From JAPULR01 sp965238215 (GTDB lineage: Bacteria; Chloroflexota; Dehalococcoidia; Lucifugimonadales; GCA-2712585): a DNA stretch of 64,000 nucleotides. A program made the translations under genes and the position numbers. This document shows, one piece after another, positions 15,374-23,998 of the stretch (position 1 is its first letter; each line of letters starts with the position of its first letter). Location: NCBI GenBank assembly GCA_965238215.1, contig OZ250180.1, positions 1,612,001 through 1,676,000 of the forward strand, given 5' to 3'. The notes under the pieces were generated by a model. That model did not search any database and was not told the origin of the DNA. It saw only the letters and a program-made list of their open reading frames with translations.

Positions 15374-17559
15374 GAGAACGCTTACGACAAATACTGAGAA
15401 TGCGCTCTCGCATATCTACCCAGATCTACCTGGGCATCGGCGGAGCGGTGGCCCTCACCGTAGCAGCCAGCCTGGTGGGGTGGTTCTCCTTCAACCGGGT
15501 GGGGGAAGCGCAAGAGGTCGTCAACGAAGGCAGCGTGCCGGAGCTAACCGCTTCCTTTGGTGTCGCCCAGTTCAGCAGCAACCTCGTAGCTGCGGCGCCA
15601 CGGCTCATCTCCGCTACCACTCAGGAAGAGTTCCAGCAGGTATCCGCCAGCATTGATGACGACCAAGAAAAATTCGAGTTGCAGTTGGCCATTCTCCAGC
15701 AGCGGGGAACCGAAGCCGAACGGTTCCAGCGGATACGCACCCACGCAGACACATTGACCTTTAACATCGAGGCCATTAAAGACGAGATGTCCAACTATTT
15801 CCAGCTGGTGGAAAGCAGGGAGCTTCTCAGGGAAGAGCTGGTCACCCTCCGCAGCAACTTGGAAAACGAACTTATCCCCGCCATCGACGACCAGCTCTTC
15901 TACACCATCACCGGCTACCGGGCCCTAGGGGAGCCTCCGGACGCGACGGAAATCCATTTCACCGAGGCAGAGTTCTCCAACTACCGGTACCTTTCGGAGC
16001 TTCTTTCGGATACTAATATAGCCACGGAGCTTTTGGCCAACGCCTTTACCATTTCGGACCCCTCTCTGCTGGAGCCTCTCAGGGAACGGTTCGAAGCCGT
16101 GGCCGACCGCATTCAACGCAATCTGGCCCCCTTGGAGAACACCCCATACCACGCCGAACTACAGCCCATCTTCACCCGGCTCTTCGAGATTGGCGAGGGA
16201 GGCATGAGCGGGTTCAACGTCCTGGAGCAGGAACTCCGACTTTTGCAACGTCAGAACTCCCTCACAGCCCTCAACCGAGACATCGCCATAGACCTTGTAC
16301 AGGAGGTAGACGGGCTGGTAGCCGCCTCACAGGAAAGCTCTCAGATCGCCACGGGCGCCTCTTCCCAGGCCATCTTGACCGGTCGCTCCCTGCTCCTCAC
16401 CATTAGCGCCATAAGCGTCGGCGGCGCCCTGCTCATCGCCTGGCTCTTCGTCGGGCGCGTACTGCTGCGCCGCCTCCATCGGCTCTCCGAAAGGATGGTG
16501 CACATGGCTGACGGGGACCTGGAATCCACGGTGGAAATAGACGGCAAGGACGAAATTGCAGAGATGGCCTCAGCCCTGGAAGTGTTCCGACGCCACGCCC
16601 TGGAGGTGCAGCGGCTGAACCTGGTAGAGAAGCTGGCCGAAGAACTGCAGGGCAAGAACGAACAGCTGGAGATCGTGTTGGACGACCTGCAAAGGGCCCA
16701 AAACCAGATAGTTATGCGGGAGAAGCTGGCGGCCCTGGGTGAGCTAACCGCCGGCGTGGCTCACGAGATTCGCAATCCCTTGAACTTCGTCAAGAACTTC
16801 TCGGAGGCTTCAGAAGAGCTGCTGGAGGAGCTTAAGGAAACACTGGACGCGAGCGAGGACGGCAAGCTGGACAAGGAGCAGATGTCGTTGATTCAGGAGA
16901 TTTCTGAAGACCTCAACGGCAACTTGGGACGCATCCGCAACCACGGCAACCGGGCCAACCGGATTGTGGAGAGTATGCTCTCCATGGGCCGGGGAACAAC
17001 AGACCGTCAGATGACCAATCTAAACGACTTAGTGGAAGAGCACTCCCGCTTGGCCTATCACAGCGCCAGGGCCACAGACCCCAATTTCCAACTGGACCTG
17101 CAGCAGGAGCTGGACGCCAACATGGGACAGGTCGAAGTTGTGCCTCAGGACCTGGGCCGTGTCTTCCTCAACTTGGTAAACAACGCCTGCTACGCCACAG
17201 ACGAGAAGCGCCGCAAACTTGAAGAGGAAGCGGAGAGTTCCGAGCGGTATTTCCCGACGGTGTTCGTTACCAGCCTCCGCAAGGAGGAGACGGCGGTGGT
17301 GACCTTTAGGGACAACGGCACCGGCATGCCCCAAGAGGTAATCGAGAAGATATTCAATCCCTTCTTCACAACCAAGCCCACTGACCAGGGCACAGGCTTG
17401 GGCTTGGCCATATCTAACGACATTGTTCGCAGCCACGGCGGTTCCATTCGGGTAGAGTCCAAAGCCGGCGAGTACACCCTAATGACCGTTGAGCTGCCCC
17501 TGGTAGCGCCCATAGGCGCCATTGAAGAAGACGTGGAGCAAGCGGCTTCCGGTTCCTAA
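15370..17559 (+). CDS. TorS-like membrane sensor histidine kinase
   Basis: A 729-residue kinase. TM1 spans about 19-41, a long helical extracytoplasmic domain fills about 42-338, TM2 spans about 340-363, then HAMP (to about 415), a coiled coil, HisKA with His465 in GVAHEIRNP, and a HATPase_c domain with NLVNNACYA, RDNGTGMP and GTGLGLAI boxes. The helical sensor, with VNEGSVPELTASFGVAQFS soon after TM1, resembles the TorS sensor fold that docks a periplasmic binding protein. The upstream gene encodes just such a protein. The obvious intracellular target is the receiver domain of the RsbU-like phosphatase. ATG overlaps the previous stop. Confidence 0.85.
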   Translation: MRERLRQILRMRSRISTQIYLGIGGAVALTVAASLVGWFSFNRVGEAQEVVNEGSVPELTASFGVAQFSSNLVAAAPRLISATTQEEFQQVSASIDDDQEKFELQLAILQQRGTEAERFQRIRTHADTLTFNIEAIKDEMSNYFQLVESRELLREELVTLRSNLENELIPAIDDQLFYTITGYRALGEPPDATEIHFTEAEFSNYRYLSELLSDTNIATELLANAFTISDPSLLEPLRERFEAVADRIQRNLAPLENTPYHAELQPIFTRLFEIGEGGMSGFNVLEQELRLLQRQNSLTALNRDIAIDLVQEVDGLVAASQESSQIATGASSQAILTGRSLLLTISAISVGGALLIAWLFVGRVLLRRLHRLSERMVHMADGDLESTVEIDGKDEIAEMASALEVFRRHALEVQRLNLVEKLAEELQGKNEQLEIVLDDLQRAQNQIVMREKLAALGELTAGVAHEIRNPLNFVKNFSEASEELLEELKETLDASEDGKLDKEQMSLIQEISEDLNGNLGRIRNHGNRANRIVESMLSMGRGTTDRQMTNLNDLVEEHSRLAYHSARATDPNFQLDLQQELDANMGQVEVVPQDLGRVFLNLVNNACYATDEKRRKLEEEAESSERYFPTVFVTSLRKEETAVVTFRDNGTGMPQEVIEKIFNPFFTTKPTDQGTGLGLAISNDIVRSHGGSIRVESKAGEYTLMTVELPLVAPIGAIEEDVEQAASGS

Positions 17560-17570
17560 CGCCCTTCTTA

Positions 17571-17599
17571 TGGCAAAGGGCCTAACCAAAGCTTATAAT
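17571..17599 (+). promoter_or_regulatory. Possible promoter of the ATP-grasp/alpha-E/transglutaminase operon
   Basis: A perfect -10 TATAAT (17594-17599) stands 17 bases after a weak -35 (TGGCAA, 17571-17576). A six-base inverted repeat, GCCCTT/AAGGGC (17561-17566 and 17576-17581), overlaps the -35. The leader to the GTG would be about 60 bases. Confidence 0.4.
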
Positions 17600-17666
17600 T
17601 TAATGTCCTACCGTACTCAATTCATGGGGCCGACGCCTCTACGTGCATGGACGGTGAAGCAAACGA

Positions 17667-19100
17667 GTGGACTTTAAGAATTACGACATACACCCAGACT
17701 TCTACGACGAAATGTTCCTCTCGGAGGAGACTCCAAGAGAGTACTACCGTCAGCTTTACGAGACCCTTCAGGAGTTCTCCGCCGAGCAGATGGTCAGCAT
17801 TCAGGAGCAGGTGACCCGCTCTTTCTACAACGAGGGCATCTCATTCACCGTCTACGGGGACGACGAGGGTACTGAGCGCATCATTCCCATCGACTGTGTG
17901 CCAAGGGTAGTGTCCAGCGAAGACTGGAACTTCCTTGAGAAAGGGCTTAAGCAGAGGCTGAAGGCCCTCAACAGCTTCCTCGAGGACGTGTATAACGACG
18001 GCAACATAATAGAAGACGGCGTAATTCCGGTGGACGTGGTCATGGAGTGCCCCCAGTACCGCACGGAGATGCGTGGGTTCTCCGCGCCCCATGGAACGTG
18101 GGTCGCCATCTGCGGCACGGACCTAGTGCGCACCAACGACGGCTTTCGTGTGCTGGAAGACAACCTACGCGTCCCCTCCGGCGTGTCCTACATGGTCGCC
18201 AACCGCAAGGCAGTCAAGGCCACCATGCGCCGGCTCTACCGCAGCTCCCAGGTCCAGGAAGTGGAGCACTACGGACGCATCCTGCAGCAAACCCTTCGGG
18301 AGTTGGCCCCCGCCGGCCGCTCCGAACCCACCATGGCCCTCCTGACTCCCGGCGTATTCAACTCCGCCTTCTACGAGCACATGTTCCTGGCCCGGGAGAT
18401 CGGCGCAGAGCTGGTGGAGGGTCAGGACCTGGTGGTAAACGACGGCTTCGTATATATGCGCACCACCAAGGGACTCCGCCGCGTCGACGTTATCTACCGG
18501 CGGGTGGACGACGACTTCATCGACCCCCTGGTCTTCCGCCCCGACTCCCTCTTGGGCGTTCCCGGCCTGCTTCACGCCTACCAGCAAGGGAACGTTTCCC
18601 TGGCCAACTCCCCCGGCACCGGCGTGGCCGACGACAAGAGCGTTTACGCCTACGTGCCGGACATGATCCGGTACTATCTGAGCGAGGAGCCTATCCTCTC
18701 CAACGTGGAAACCTTCCTGTGCCGACGCCCCAAAGACCTGGAGTATACCCTGGACAATCTGGAGAACCTGGTGGTCAAGAAGGTGGGCGAATCGGGCGGC
18801 TACGGCATGCTCATTGGACCCCACTCGACGCCCCAGGAGCGGGAGGAATACGCCAAGCAGGTCCGGGCCGACCCGGCGGACTTCATCTCCCAACCGGTAC
18901 TGGACCTGTCGCGGTCGCCTTGCCTTGTAGACGAGACCTTCGAACCCCGGCACGTGGACCTGCGACCCTTTATTCTTCACGGACAAGAAACACGCATTGT
19001 ACCCGGAGCCTTCTGTCGCGTAGCCCTCAAGCGGGGCAGCCTGGTGGTGAACTCCAGCCAGGGCGGCGGCGGCAAGGACCTGTGGGTATTGAGAGGGTAA
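17667..19100 (+). CDS. Circularly permuted ATP-grasp type 2 family protein (DUF404/DUF407)
   Basis: A 477-residue protein with the features of the circularly permuted ATP-grasp family: RVLEDNLRVPSGVSYM near residue 155-175, LTPGVFNSAFYEH near 225, and VVKKVGESGGYGML near 370, which holds the ATP-grasp lysine and glycine loop. These enzymes are thought to form amide bonds with acyl-phosphate intermediates; the product is unknown. The GTG at 17667 fits the conserved N-terminus. It is followed directly by an alpha-E protein and a transglutaminase-like protein, a trio found together in many bacteria and linked by comparative studies to peptide synthesis or modification. Confidence 0.85.
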   Translation: MDFKNYDIHPDFYDEMFLSEETPREYYRQLYETLQEFSAEQMVSIQEQVTRSFYNEGISFTVYGDDEGTERIIPIDCVPRVVSSEDWNFLEKGLKQRLKALNSFLEDVYNDGNIIEDGVIPVDVVMECPQYRTEMRGFSAPHGTWVAICGTDLVRTNDGFRVLEDNLRVPSGVSYMVANRKAVKATMRRLYRSSQVQEVEHYGRILQQTLRELAPAGRSEPTMALLTPGVFNSAFYEHMFLAREIGAELVEGQDLVVNDGFVYMRTTKGLRRVDVIYRRVDDDFIDPLVFRPDSLLGVPGLLHAYQQGNVSLANSPGTGVADDKSVYAYVPDMIRYYLSEEPILSNVETFLCRRPKDLEYTLDNLENLVVKKVGESGGYGMLIGPHSTPQEREEYAKQVRADPADFISQPVLDLSRSPCLVDETFEPRHVDLRPFILHGQETRIVPGAFCRVALKRGSLVVNSSQGGGGKDLWVLRG

Positions 19101-19104
19101 GTTA

Positions 19105-20073
19105 ATGCTAGCACGCAGCGCCAAAGGCCTATATTGGATGGGGCGATACCTGGAGCGCACGGAGCACTTCTGCCGTCTGCTGCGCTCCCAAACCGCCGCC
19201 CTGGTGGACCGGCCCATCCAGGAGATTCACTCCGGCTGGGACCGCATCTACAACAGTATGAATCGACAGCCCCCGTTGGGCGGGTTGGAGTTGATTGAAA
19301 GCGATGACTTCACCCTGGCCGATTCCTATACGCTGACCGACGACCTGACTTTCGAGCGCACTAACCCGGACTCGGTGTGGAGCTGTCTAGCCAACGGGCG
19401 GGAGAACGCGAGGCAGATGCGTCACTGCATCAGTGGCGAAATGTGGACCCATCTCAACCTGGCCTATCTTCGTATTCAGAAGGTGGACATCCTCGAGATA
19501 TGGCGCTCCTCTCCCGAGACCTTCTTTTCCGAGACGGCAGCGGAGATGGACACCTTCGTCGGCGTGGCTACGGCCACCATGTATAGAGACGAGGGCTGGC
19601 ACTTCATGCAGCTGGGGCGGTTCATCGAAGGGGCTCAGTTGGCATCGTCGCTGCTGCTGGGCCAGCTGCAGCACGTGCCCAACGCCAAGGCGGTGCCCGA
19701 AGCCGACTGGATGGCTCTGCTGCGGGACTACAATGCCGTGGAGACCTACAACCGGCGCTACGGGATAGAGGTGAAGCCCAACCACGTGCTGGACCTCATA
19801 GCCACTGATCCCTATCTGCCCCGGTCTCTGTGCCGCTCCCTGGATCGGGCTTCGCGAGAATTGAATGCCCTGGGCCCCGGCCCCAACGAAAAGTCCAGCG
19901 GTGCAGCCCAGCGCCTCTCCGGCAGGGTGCGCGCGCTGATTCACTACGATTGGCCGGACAGCGACGACCAGGAAGAGATCCTGCATCGTGTCAGCGACTA
20001 CTGTCGCCAATTTCACCTTCTAGTATCCGAGACCTACTTCGACTACCCCACAGAAGCCCTGGCTGCAAGTTGA
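19105..20073 (+). CDS. Alpha-E domain protein (DUF403)
   Basis: A 322-residue, mostly helical protein beginning MLARSAKGLYWMGRYLERTEH, the standard start of alpha-E proteins, and containing the WRSSPETFFSETAAEMDTFVG-type segment in the middle. Alpha-E proteins occur nearly always with circularly permuted ATP-grasp enzymes and transglutaminases and have no proven reaction. Only four bases separate it from the preceding stop and three from the next start, so the three genes form one operon. No unusual features. Confidence 0.85.
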   Translation: MLARSAKGLYWMGRYLERTEHFCRLLRSQTAALVDRPIQEIHSGWDRIYNSMNRQPPLGGLELIESDDFTLADSYTLTDDLTFERTNPDSVWSCLANGRENARQMRHCISGEMWTHLNLAYLRIQKVDILEIWRSSPETFFSETAAEMDTFVGVATATMYRDEGWHFMQLGRFIEGAQLASSLLLGQLQHVPNAKAVPEADWMALLRDYNAVETYNRRYGIEVKPNHVLDLIATDPYLPRSLCRSLDRASRELNALGPGPNEKSSGAAQRLSGRVRALIHYDWPDSDDQEEILHRVSDYCRQFHLLVSETYFDYPTEALAAS

Positions 20074-20076
20074 ACC

Positions 20077-20949
20077 ATGGGAGGCGTCCGCCGCCTAGAG
20101 ATTAAACATACTTCCCGGTATCTGTACAACGGCCCGGTCAGCCATAGCGTGATGCGCCTATGCCTGAAGCCCGTGGACGACGCCAGGCAGCGGCTGCTCA
20201 GGTTTCACGTTGAGACGAATCCGCCTGCCCCCCTGATTCAGGAAGTGGACCCCTTCGGCAATGTCAAGCACGTGCTCACCCTGCATCGTGCGCACCATTC
20301 CATGGAGATATCGTCCACCTCCGCGGTGGAAACGGCAAAGGCGCCCACCCTTCCCTCAACGCTTCCCAACGACGCCTGGGAGGAGATTCGCTCCTGGCGA
20401 AATTCTTTCCGTCTGTGGAATTTCACCCACCCCAGCGCTTACGCGCGGTCTTCCGACGCGCTGCGAACCTTCATGGGAGAAATGGACCTCCGACCGGGGA
20501 ACGATCCTCTGGAATCCGTTCTGCGGCTCTCCGACACCCTTCACCGCACTTTCCAATACGTCCCCGGCAGCACCTCAGTAGTATCGCCCATTGAGCATAT
20601 CCTGGAGACACGGCAGGGAGTTTGCCAGGACTACGCCCACGTCATGATAGCTATTGCCCGCTCCTGGGGCGTACCCGCCCGCTACACCTCCGGCTACCTC
20701 TACGCAGGCTCCTGGGAGGAAGAGGAAGAGAGCCTCTCTTACGCCTCCCACGCATGGGTGGAATGCCTATTGCCAGAGTTGGGATGGGTTGGGCTCGACC
20801 CCACGAACCGGAGGCTAGCCGGACAGCGTCACGTGCGCTTGGCCGTCGGACGGGACTACAAGGACGTCACGCCCACCGAGGGAATAATTCACGGAAACGC
20901 CCAATCGACGTTGGAGGTGCAGGTGCGTGTGCGCCCCATCGATTCCTAA
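20077..20949 (+). CDS. Transglutaminase-like cysteine protease family protein
   Basis: A 290-residue protein with an N-terminal bacterial transglutaminase-associated domain (LEIKHTSRYLYNGPVSHS) and a C-terminal transglutaminase-like core. The catalytic Cys lies in RQGVCQDYAHVM near residue 184, the His in YASHAWVEC near residue 226 and the Asp in GLDPTN near residue 244. The triad is complete, so it is probably an active peptidase or acyltransferase. No signal peptide is seen, so it acts in the cytoplasm. It closes the ATP-grasp / alpha-E operon and may trim or load the peptide that the ATP-grasp enzyme builds. Confidence 0.85.
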   Translation: MGGVRRLEIKHTSRYLYNGPVSHSVMRLCLKPVDDARQRLLRFHVETNPPAPLIQEVDPFGNVKHVLTLHRAHHSMEISSTSAVETAKAPTLPSTLPNDAWEEIRSWRNSFRLWNFTHPSAYARSSDALRTFMGEMDLRPGNDPLESVLRLSDTLHRTFQYVPGSTSVVSPIEHILETRQGVCQDYAHVMIAIARSWGVPARYTSGYLYAGSWEEEEESLSYASHAWVECLLPELGWVGLDPTNRRLAGQRHVRLAVGRDYKDVTPTEGIIHGNAQSTLEVQVRVRPIDS

Positions 20950-21061
20950 CATCGGCCGGCAAGTAGTCCTGTCGCTGCGGTGTGAAACATCCGGAATGCA
21001 GATATATCCGCCCAATGCCCCAGTTCTACCCCAGTCTGCGTTAAGATAGTCCCTTGCAATA

Positions 21062-21085
21062 TATAATGACACACGATATCATTAT
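21062..21085 (+). promoter_or_regulatory. Putative Zur operator over the znuACB promoter
   Basis: ATAATGA (21063-21069) and its exact complement TCATTAT (21079-21085) form an inverted repeat with a 9-base spacer. The left arm overlaps a perfect -10 hexamer, TATAAT (21062-21067). An AT-rich palindrome covering the -10 of a zinc-uptake operon is what a Fur-family zinc repressor (Zur) site would look like. The -35 is weak (TTAAGA at 21041). No zur gene is in the window. Confidence 0.5.
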
Positions 21086-21120
21086 GCGCAAGAGACATCT
21101 CCTAGAATAAGAGAACCGCC

Positions 21121-22152
21121 ATGAGTTTCAGCACCAGAAATCTTTGGCAAATAGGCTTTCTGCTTGCCCTACTTATCCTGGCACTGGCAGCGTTGACGGG
21201 CTGCTCCGGAGAAGAGGAGACCAAAGAGCCGGATGACGCAACCCAGGCGTCTCCTCCCTTCTTGGAAATCGTCACAACAACCGACTTTATGGCGGATTGG
21301 GCCCGCAGGATGGGAGGCTCAAGCGTCAACGTCTTTAGCCTTCTGTCCCCCGGAGCAGATCCCCACTCCTTCCAGCCTGGAAGCCGGGACATTGCGAGAA
21401 TCGCCGACGCCGACCTGGTTCTGACAGTGGGGCTGGGGTTGGAGGATGATTGGCTCAATGCCCTGATATCCAATGCCAGCGCCGACCCCACCAAGGTTAT
21501 TTCCGTGACCGACGTCATTGAACCCCTGGAGAACCCGGAACACTCAGAAGAGGACGGCGATGCGGGCGAAGACCACGCCGGTGAGGATAGCGAGGAAGGA
21601 GAGGGAGAGCATCACGACGAAGGTCCCCTCAATCCTCACTTCTGGTTCGATCCCATTCGAGTGGAGCAGGTTATAGGTCACATGGCCCCGCTGATGGCGG
21701 CCAGAGATCCCAGCCGAGCGGAGATGTACCGGTCCAACGCGGCCGACTACCAGCACGAACTCCGGGAGCTGCACAGATTCATAGAGTTGGAGTTGGCCGC
21801 CATACCGGCGTCCCGACGACTCCTCGTTACCTCACACGACAGCCTGCAATACTTCGCCAGCCGCTACGGTATGACCGTGGTGGGCACCGTCATACCCGCC
21901 GCCACCACAGAGACGGAGTCCTCGCCCAAGCACCTGACCGAGCTCATCGAAAAGGTGCGGCGGCACAACGTGCCTGCAGTCTTCGGAGAAGTTACCGTCA
22001 GTGAACGGCTGGCAGCCACCATCGCCGAAGAGACGGGGGCCACCCTGGTGCGCCTCTACTCCGGGTCCCTAGGCCCTCCTGGATCGCCCGCAGAAACCTA
22101 CGTGGGAATGATGCGTACCAACGCTCAGCTAATAAGCCAAGCCCTCCGATGA
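21121..22152 (+). CDS. znuA: Zinc-binding lipoprotein of the znu importer
   Basis: A 343-residue cluster A-I substrate-binding lipoprotein with Cys28 in ALTGCSG. Candidate zinc ligands are His82 in GADPHSFQP, His173 in LNPHFWFDP, His239 in VTSHDSLQYF and Glu290 in FGEVTV. Between about 139 and 168 lies a flexible His/Asp/Glu-rich loop typical of ZnuA proteins, thought to gather zinc. The usual late Asp ligand motif (LDPLG-like) reads GSLGPPG, so the fourth ligand is uncertain. ABC ATPase and permease genes follow, and an inverted repeat over the promoter suggests zinc-responsive control. A manganese-specific protein is less likely because of the acidic-His loop. Confidence 0.85.
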   Translation: MSFSTRNLWQIGFLLALLILALAALTGCSGEEETKEPDDATQASPPFLEIVTTTDFMADWARRMGGSSVNVFSLLSPGADPHSFQPGSRDIARIADADLVLTVGLGLEDDWLNALISNASADPTKVISVTDVIEPLENPEHSEEDGDAGEDHAGEDSEEGEGEHHDEGPLNPHFWFDPIRVEQVIGHMAPLMAARDPSRAEMYRSNAADYQHELRELHRFIELELAAIPASRRLLVTSHDSLQYFASRYGMTVVGTVIPAATTETESSPKHLTELIEKVRRHNVPAVFGEVTVSERLAATIAEETGATLVRLYSGSLGPPGSPAETYVGMMRTNAQLISQALR

Positions 22153-22231
22153 GATACGCCCACTCCTCTAGGATTGACAACCGGCTCTTTTGTGCTACGA
22201 TGAGTCAAAATAGCTGATACTTGGTATTGAC

Positions 22232-23056
22232 ATGAAAGAATCACACTCCAACGGACGGCCCGGTACACGCAACGGCGCCAACGGGGCCTCTGATCCCCGG
22301 TTGATAGTGGAAAACGTAACCGTAGAGTTTGAAGGGTTCAAGGCCCTGAGCAGCGTTTCCTTCACCGCCCACGACGGCACCCTCATCGGTGTAGTGGGCC
22401 CGAACGGCGCCGGCAAAAGCACCCTTTTCAACGCCATGGCCGGACTCCAGCCCATGGACACGGGCCATGTTCGCGTCATCGGCAGAACCAATGCCCACCC
22501 GGACTTCCTAGCCTACGTTCCCCAGCGGGAGAAGATCAACTGGCGCTTTCCCGCCAGCGTGGAGGACGTGGTCTTGCTCGGCCGGGGCGGAGGACGCTGG
22601 CGGTGGTTCCAACGCCCCAGCGCACAAGACCGGGAGTACGTACGCAACTGCCTCGAGCGGGTGAACATGTGGATTCACCGCACGGACCTGATGCCGGAAC
22701 TCTCCGGTGGGCAGCGCCAGAGGGTGTTCATCGCACGGGCTCTGGCCCAGGAAGCCCACGTTTTCCTGCTGGACGAATCCTTCAGCGGCGTGGACGTGGC
22801 GGCTCAGAAATACCTGGTTGAGATTCTCCGGGGGCTGCGGGACGAAGGCAAGGTGATTCTCATGGCCACCCACGACCTCACAAACCTGGCAGAGAGGTTC
22901 GACCAGGTTCTCTGCCTGAACCATCACGTTTGCGCCTACGGCCCTCCGAACGAGGTGTTCACCCCCGCCGTTCTGGAGGAGCTATACGGCGCCCACGGGG
23001 TCACCGTCACGGGTTCAGGCCCCCACCACCGTCGCCATGACGAACCCAATGTTTGA
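22232..23056 (+). CDS. znuC: ABC transporter ATPase for zinc uptake
   Basis: A 274-residue ABC ATPase: Walker A GPNGAGKST with Lys62, a Q-loop near YVPQREKINW, the signature LSGGQRQRVFIARAL, Walker B VFLLDESF, and the switch His in ATHDL. The first 22 residues are a disordered Ser/Gly/Asn-rich extension unusual for the family, so a later start is possible, but no better start codon is evident. It overlaps the permease gene by 20 bases. Context with znuA and the ZnuB-type permease fixes the role. Confidence 0.85.
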   Translation: MKESHSNGRPGTRNGANGASDPRLIVENVTVEFEGFKALSSVSFTAHDGTLIGVVGPNGAGKSTLFNAMAGLQPMDTGHVRVIGRTNAHPDFLAYVPQREKINWRFPASVEDVVLLGRGGGRWRWFQRPSAQDREYVRNCLERVNMWIHRTDLMPELSGGQRQRVFIARALAQEAHVFLLDESFSGVDVAAQKYLVEILRGLRDEGKVILMATHDLTNLAERFDQVLCLNHHVCAYGPPNEVFTPAVLEELYGAHGVTVTGSGPHHRRHDEPNV

Positions 23057-23867
23057 CGCCCTAGTAGCTCCATTCCAGTACGAGTTCATGATTCGGGCTC
23101 TGCTGGTCTCGGTGCTGGTAGGCATCGTATGCCCCCTCATAGGCGCCTACGTCATCACCCGTAATCTCTCCTTCATGGGAGACGCCCTGGCCCACGGTGT
23201 CATGCCCGGCCTGGCCTTGGGCTTCCTTCTGGGCTTCAGCCCTCTAATAGTTGCCGTGCCCGCGGGCATAGGCTTTGCCGTCCTCATCGGCTTTGTCAGC
23301 CAGCGCACCGGCCTTGGGGAAGACACGTCCATAGGCATACTCTTTGCCGGGATGTTCGCCCTCGGCCTGATGATTCTATCCATATCCGACAGCATCACCG
23401 TCAACATCGAAGACATCCTGCTGGGGCAGGTTCTCGGAGTCACCCAGACAGACGTGATAATTACCGCCGCTCTGGCCGGCCTCGTCGTCTTTCTGCTGGC
23501 GGCCATGCACCGGCAATTGATGTTCACCAGCTTCGACCCGGTGGGCGCAAAGGTGGTGGGAATCCCCACCCAAGCCATGGACTACGTGCTGTTGGCGCTT
23601 CTGGCCCTGGTCATAGTTCTCAGCGTACAGGCCGTGGGCATTGTACTAGTCCTGGCAATGCTGGTAGTTCCGGCCGCCACCGCCTACCTGCTGGCACGCC
23701 GATTCGTAAACATCATGGTCATTGGCGCGCTGCTAGGGGTGGTTGCCACGGTGACGGGCCTGTACCTCTCCTACCACTTCAACCTGCCGTCAGGCCCAGC
23801 CATGAGTCTGACGGCCATCGGCATTTTCACGCTTTCCGCCCTGGTCAGGCGCAGGGTCACCACCTAG
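23037..23867 (+). CDS. znuB: ABC transporter permease for zinc uptake
   Basis: A 276-residue membrane protein with about eight helices and the ABC-3 family motif FMGDALAHGVMPGLALG near residues 45-60, the loop that contacts the ATPase. The ATG at 23037 lies inside the end of the ATPase gene; an ATG four codons later is possible. It completes the znuACB importer. A perfect 29-base palindrome lies about 50 bases after the stop. Confidence 0.85.
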   Translation: MTNPMFDALVAPFQYEFMIRALLVSVLVGIVCPLIGAYVITRNLSFMGDALAHGVMPGLALGFLLGFSPLIVAVPAGIGFAVLIGFVSQRTGLGEDTSIGILFAGMFALGLMILSISDSITVNIEDILLGQVLGVTQTDVIITAALAGLVVFLLAAMHRQLMFTSFDPVGAKVVGIPTQAMDYVLLALLALVIVLSVQAVGIVLVLAMLVVPAATAYLLARRFVNIMVIGALLGVVATVTGLYLSYHFNLPSGPAMSLTAIGIFTLSALVRRRVTT

Positions 23868-23917
23868 CAGCCCCCCGTTGGGCAGGGATCTCTCTAAGTA
23901 GTCGCGTTCACTTCTGA

Positions 23918-23946
23918 GTAGGGGCTGGTTTGAAACCAGCCCCTAC
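23918..23946. repeat. Perfect palindrome of the GCCCCTAC family
   Basis: GTAGGGGCTGGTTT, one G, then its exact complement AAACCAGCCCCTAC: 14-base arms with no mismatch. It lies between two convergent genes but has no T-run after it on either strand, so an intrinsic terminator is doubtful. It is the cleanest member of the dispersed family. Confidence 0.75.
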
Positions 23947-23998
23947 GTCATTGTAGGTCGCACACCAACATTTGGAAGGTCCCTGTTTGCGTCGATGC

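Noticed and set aside
18047..19105. Two 350-codon frames overlapping the ATP-grasp gene
   Set aside because: Low-complexity shadows of the ATP-grasp gene, which has clear family motifs.
23918..23946. Intrinsic terminator of znuB
   Set aside because: Strong hairpin but no T-run on either strand, and the same element occurs in many other contexts.
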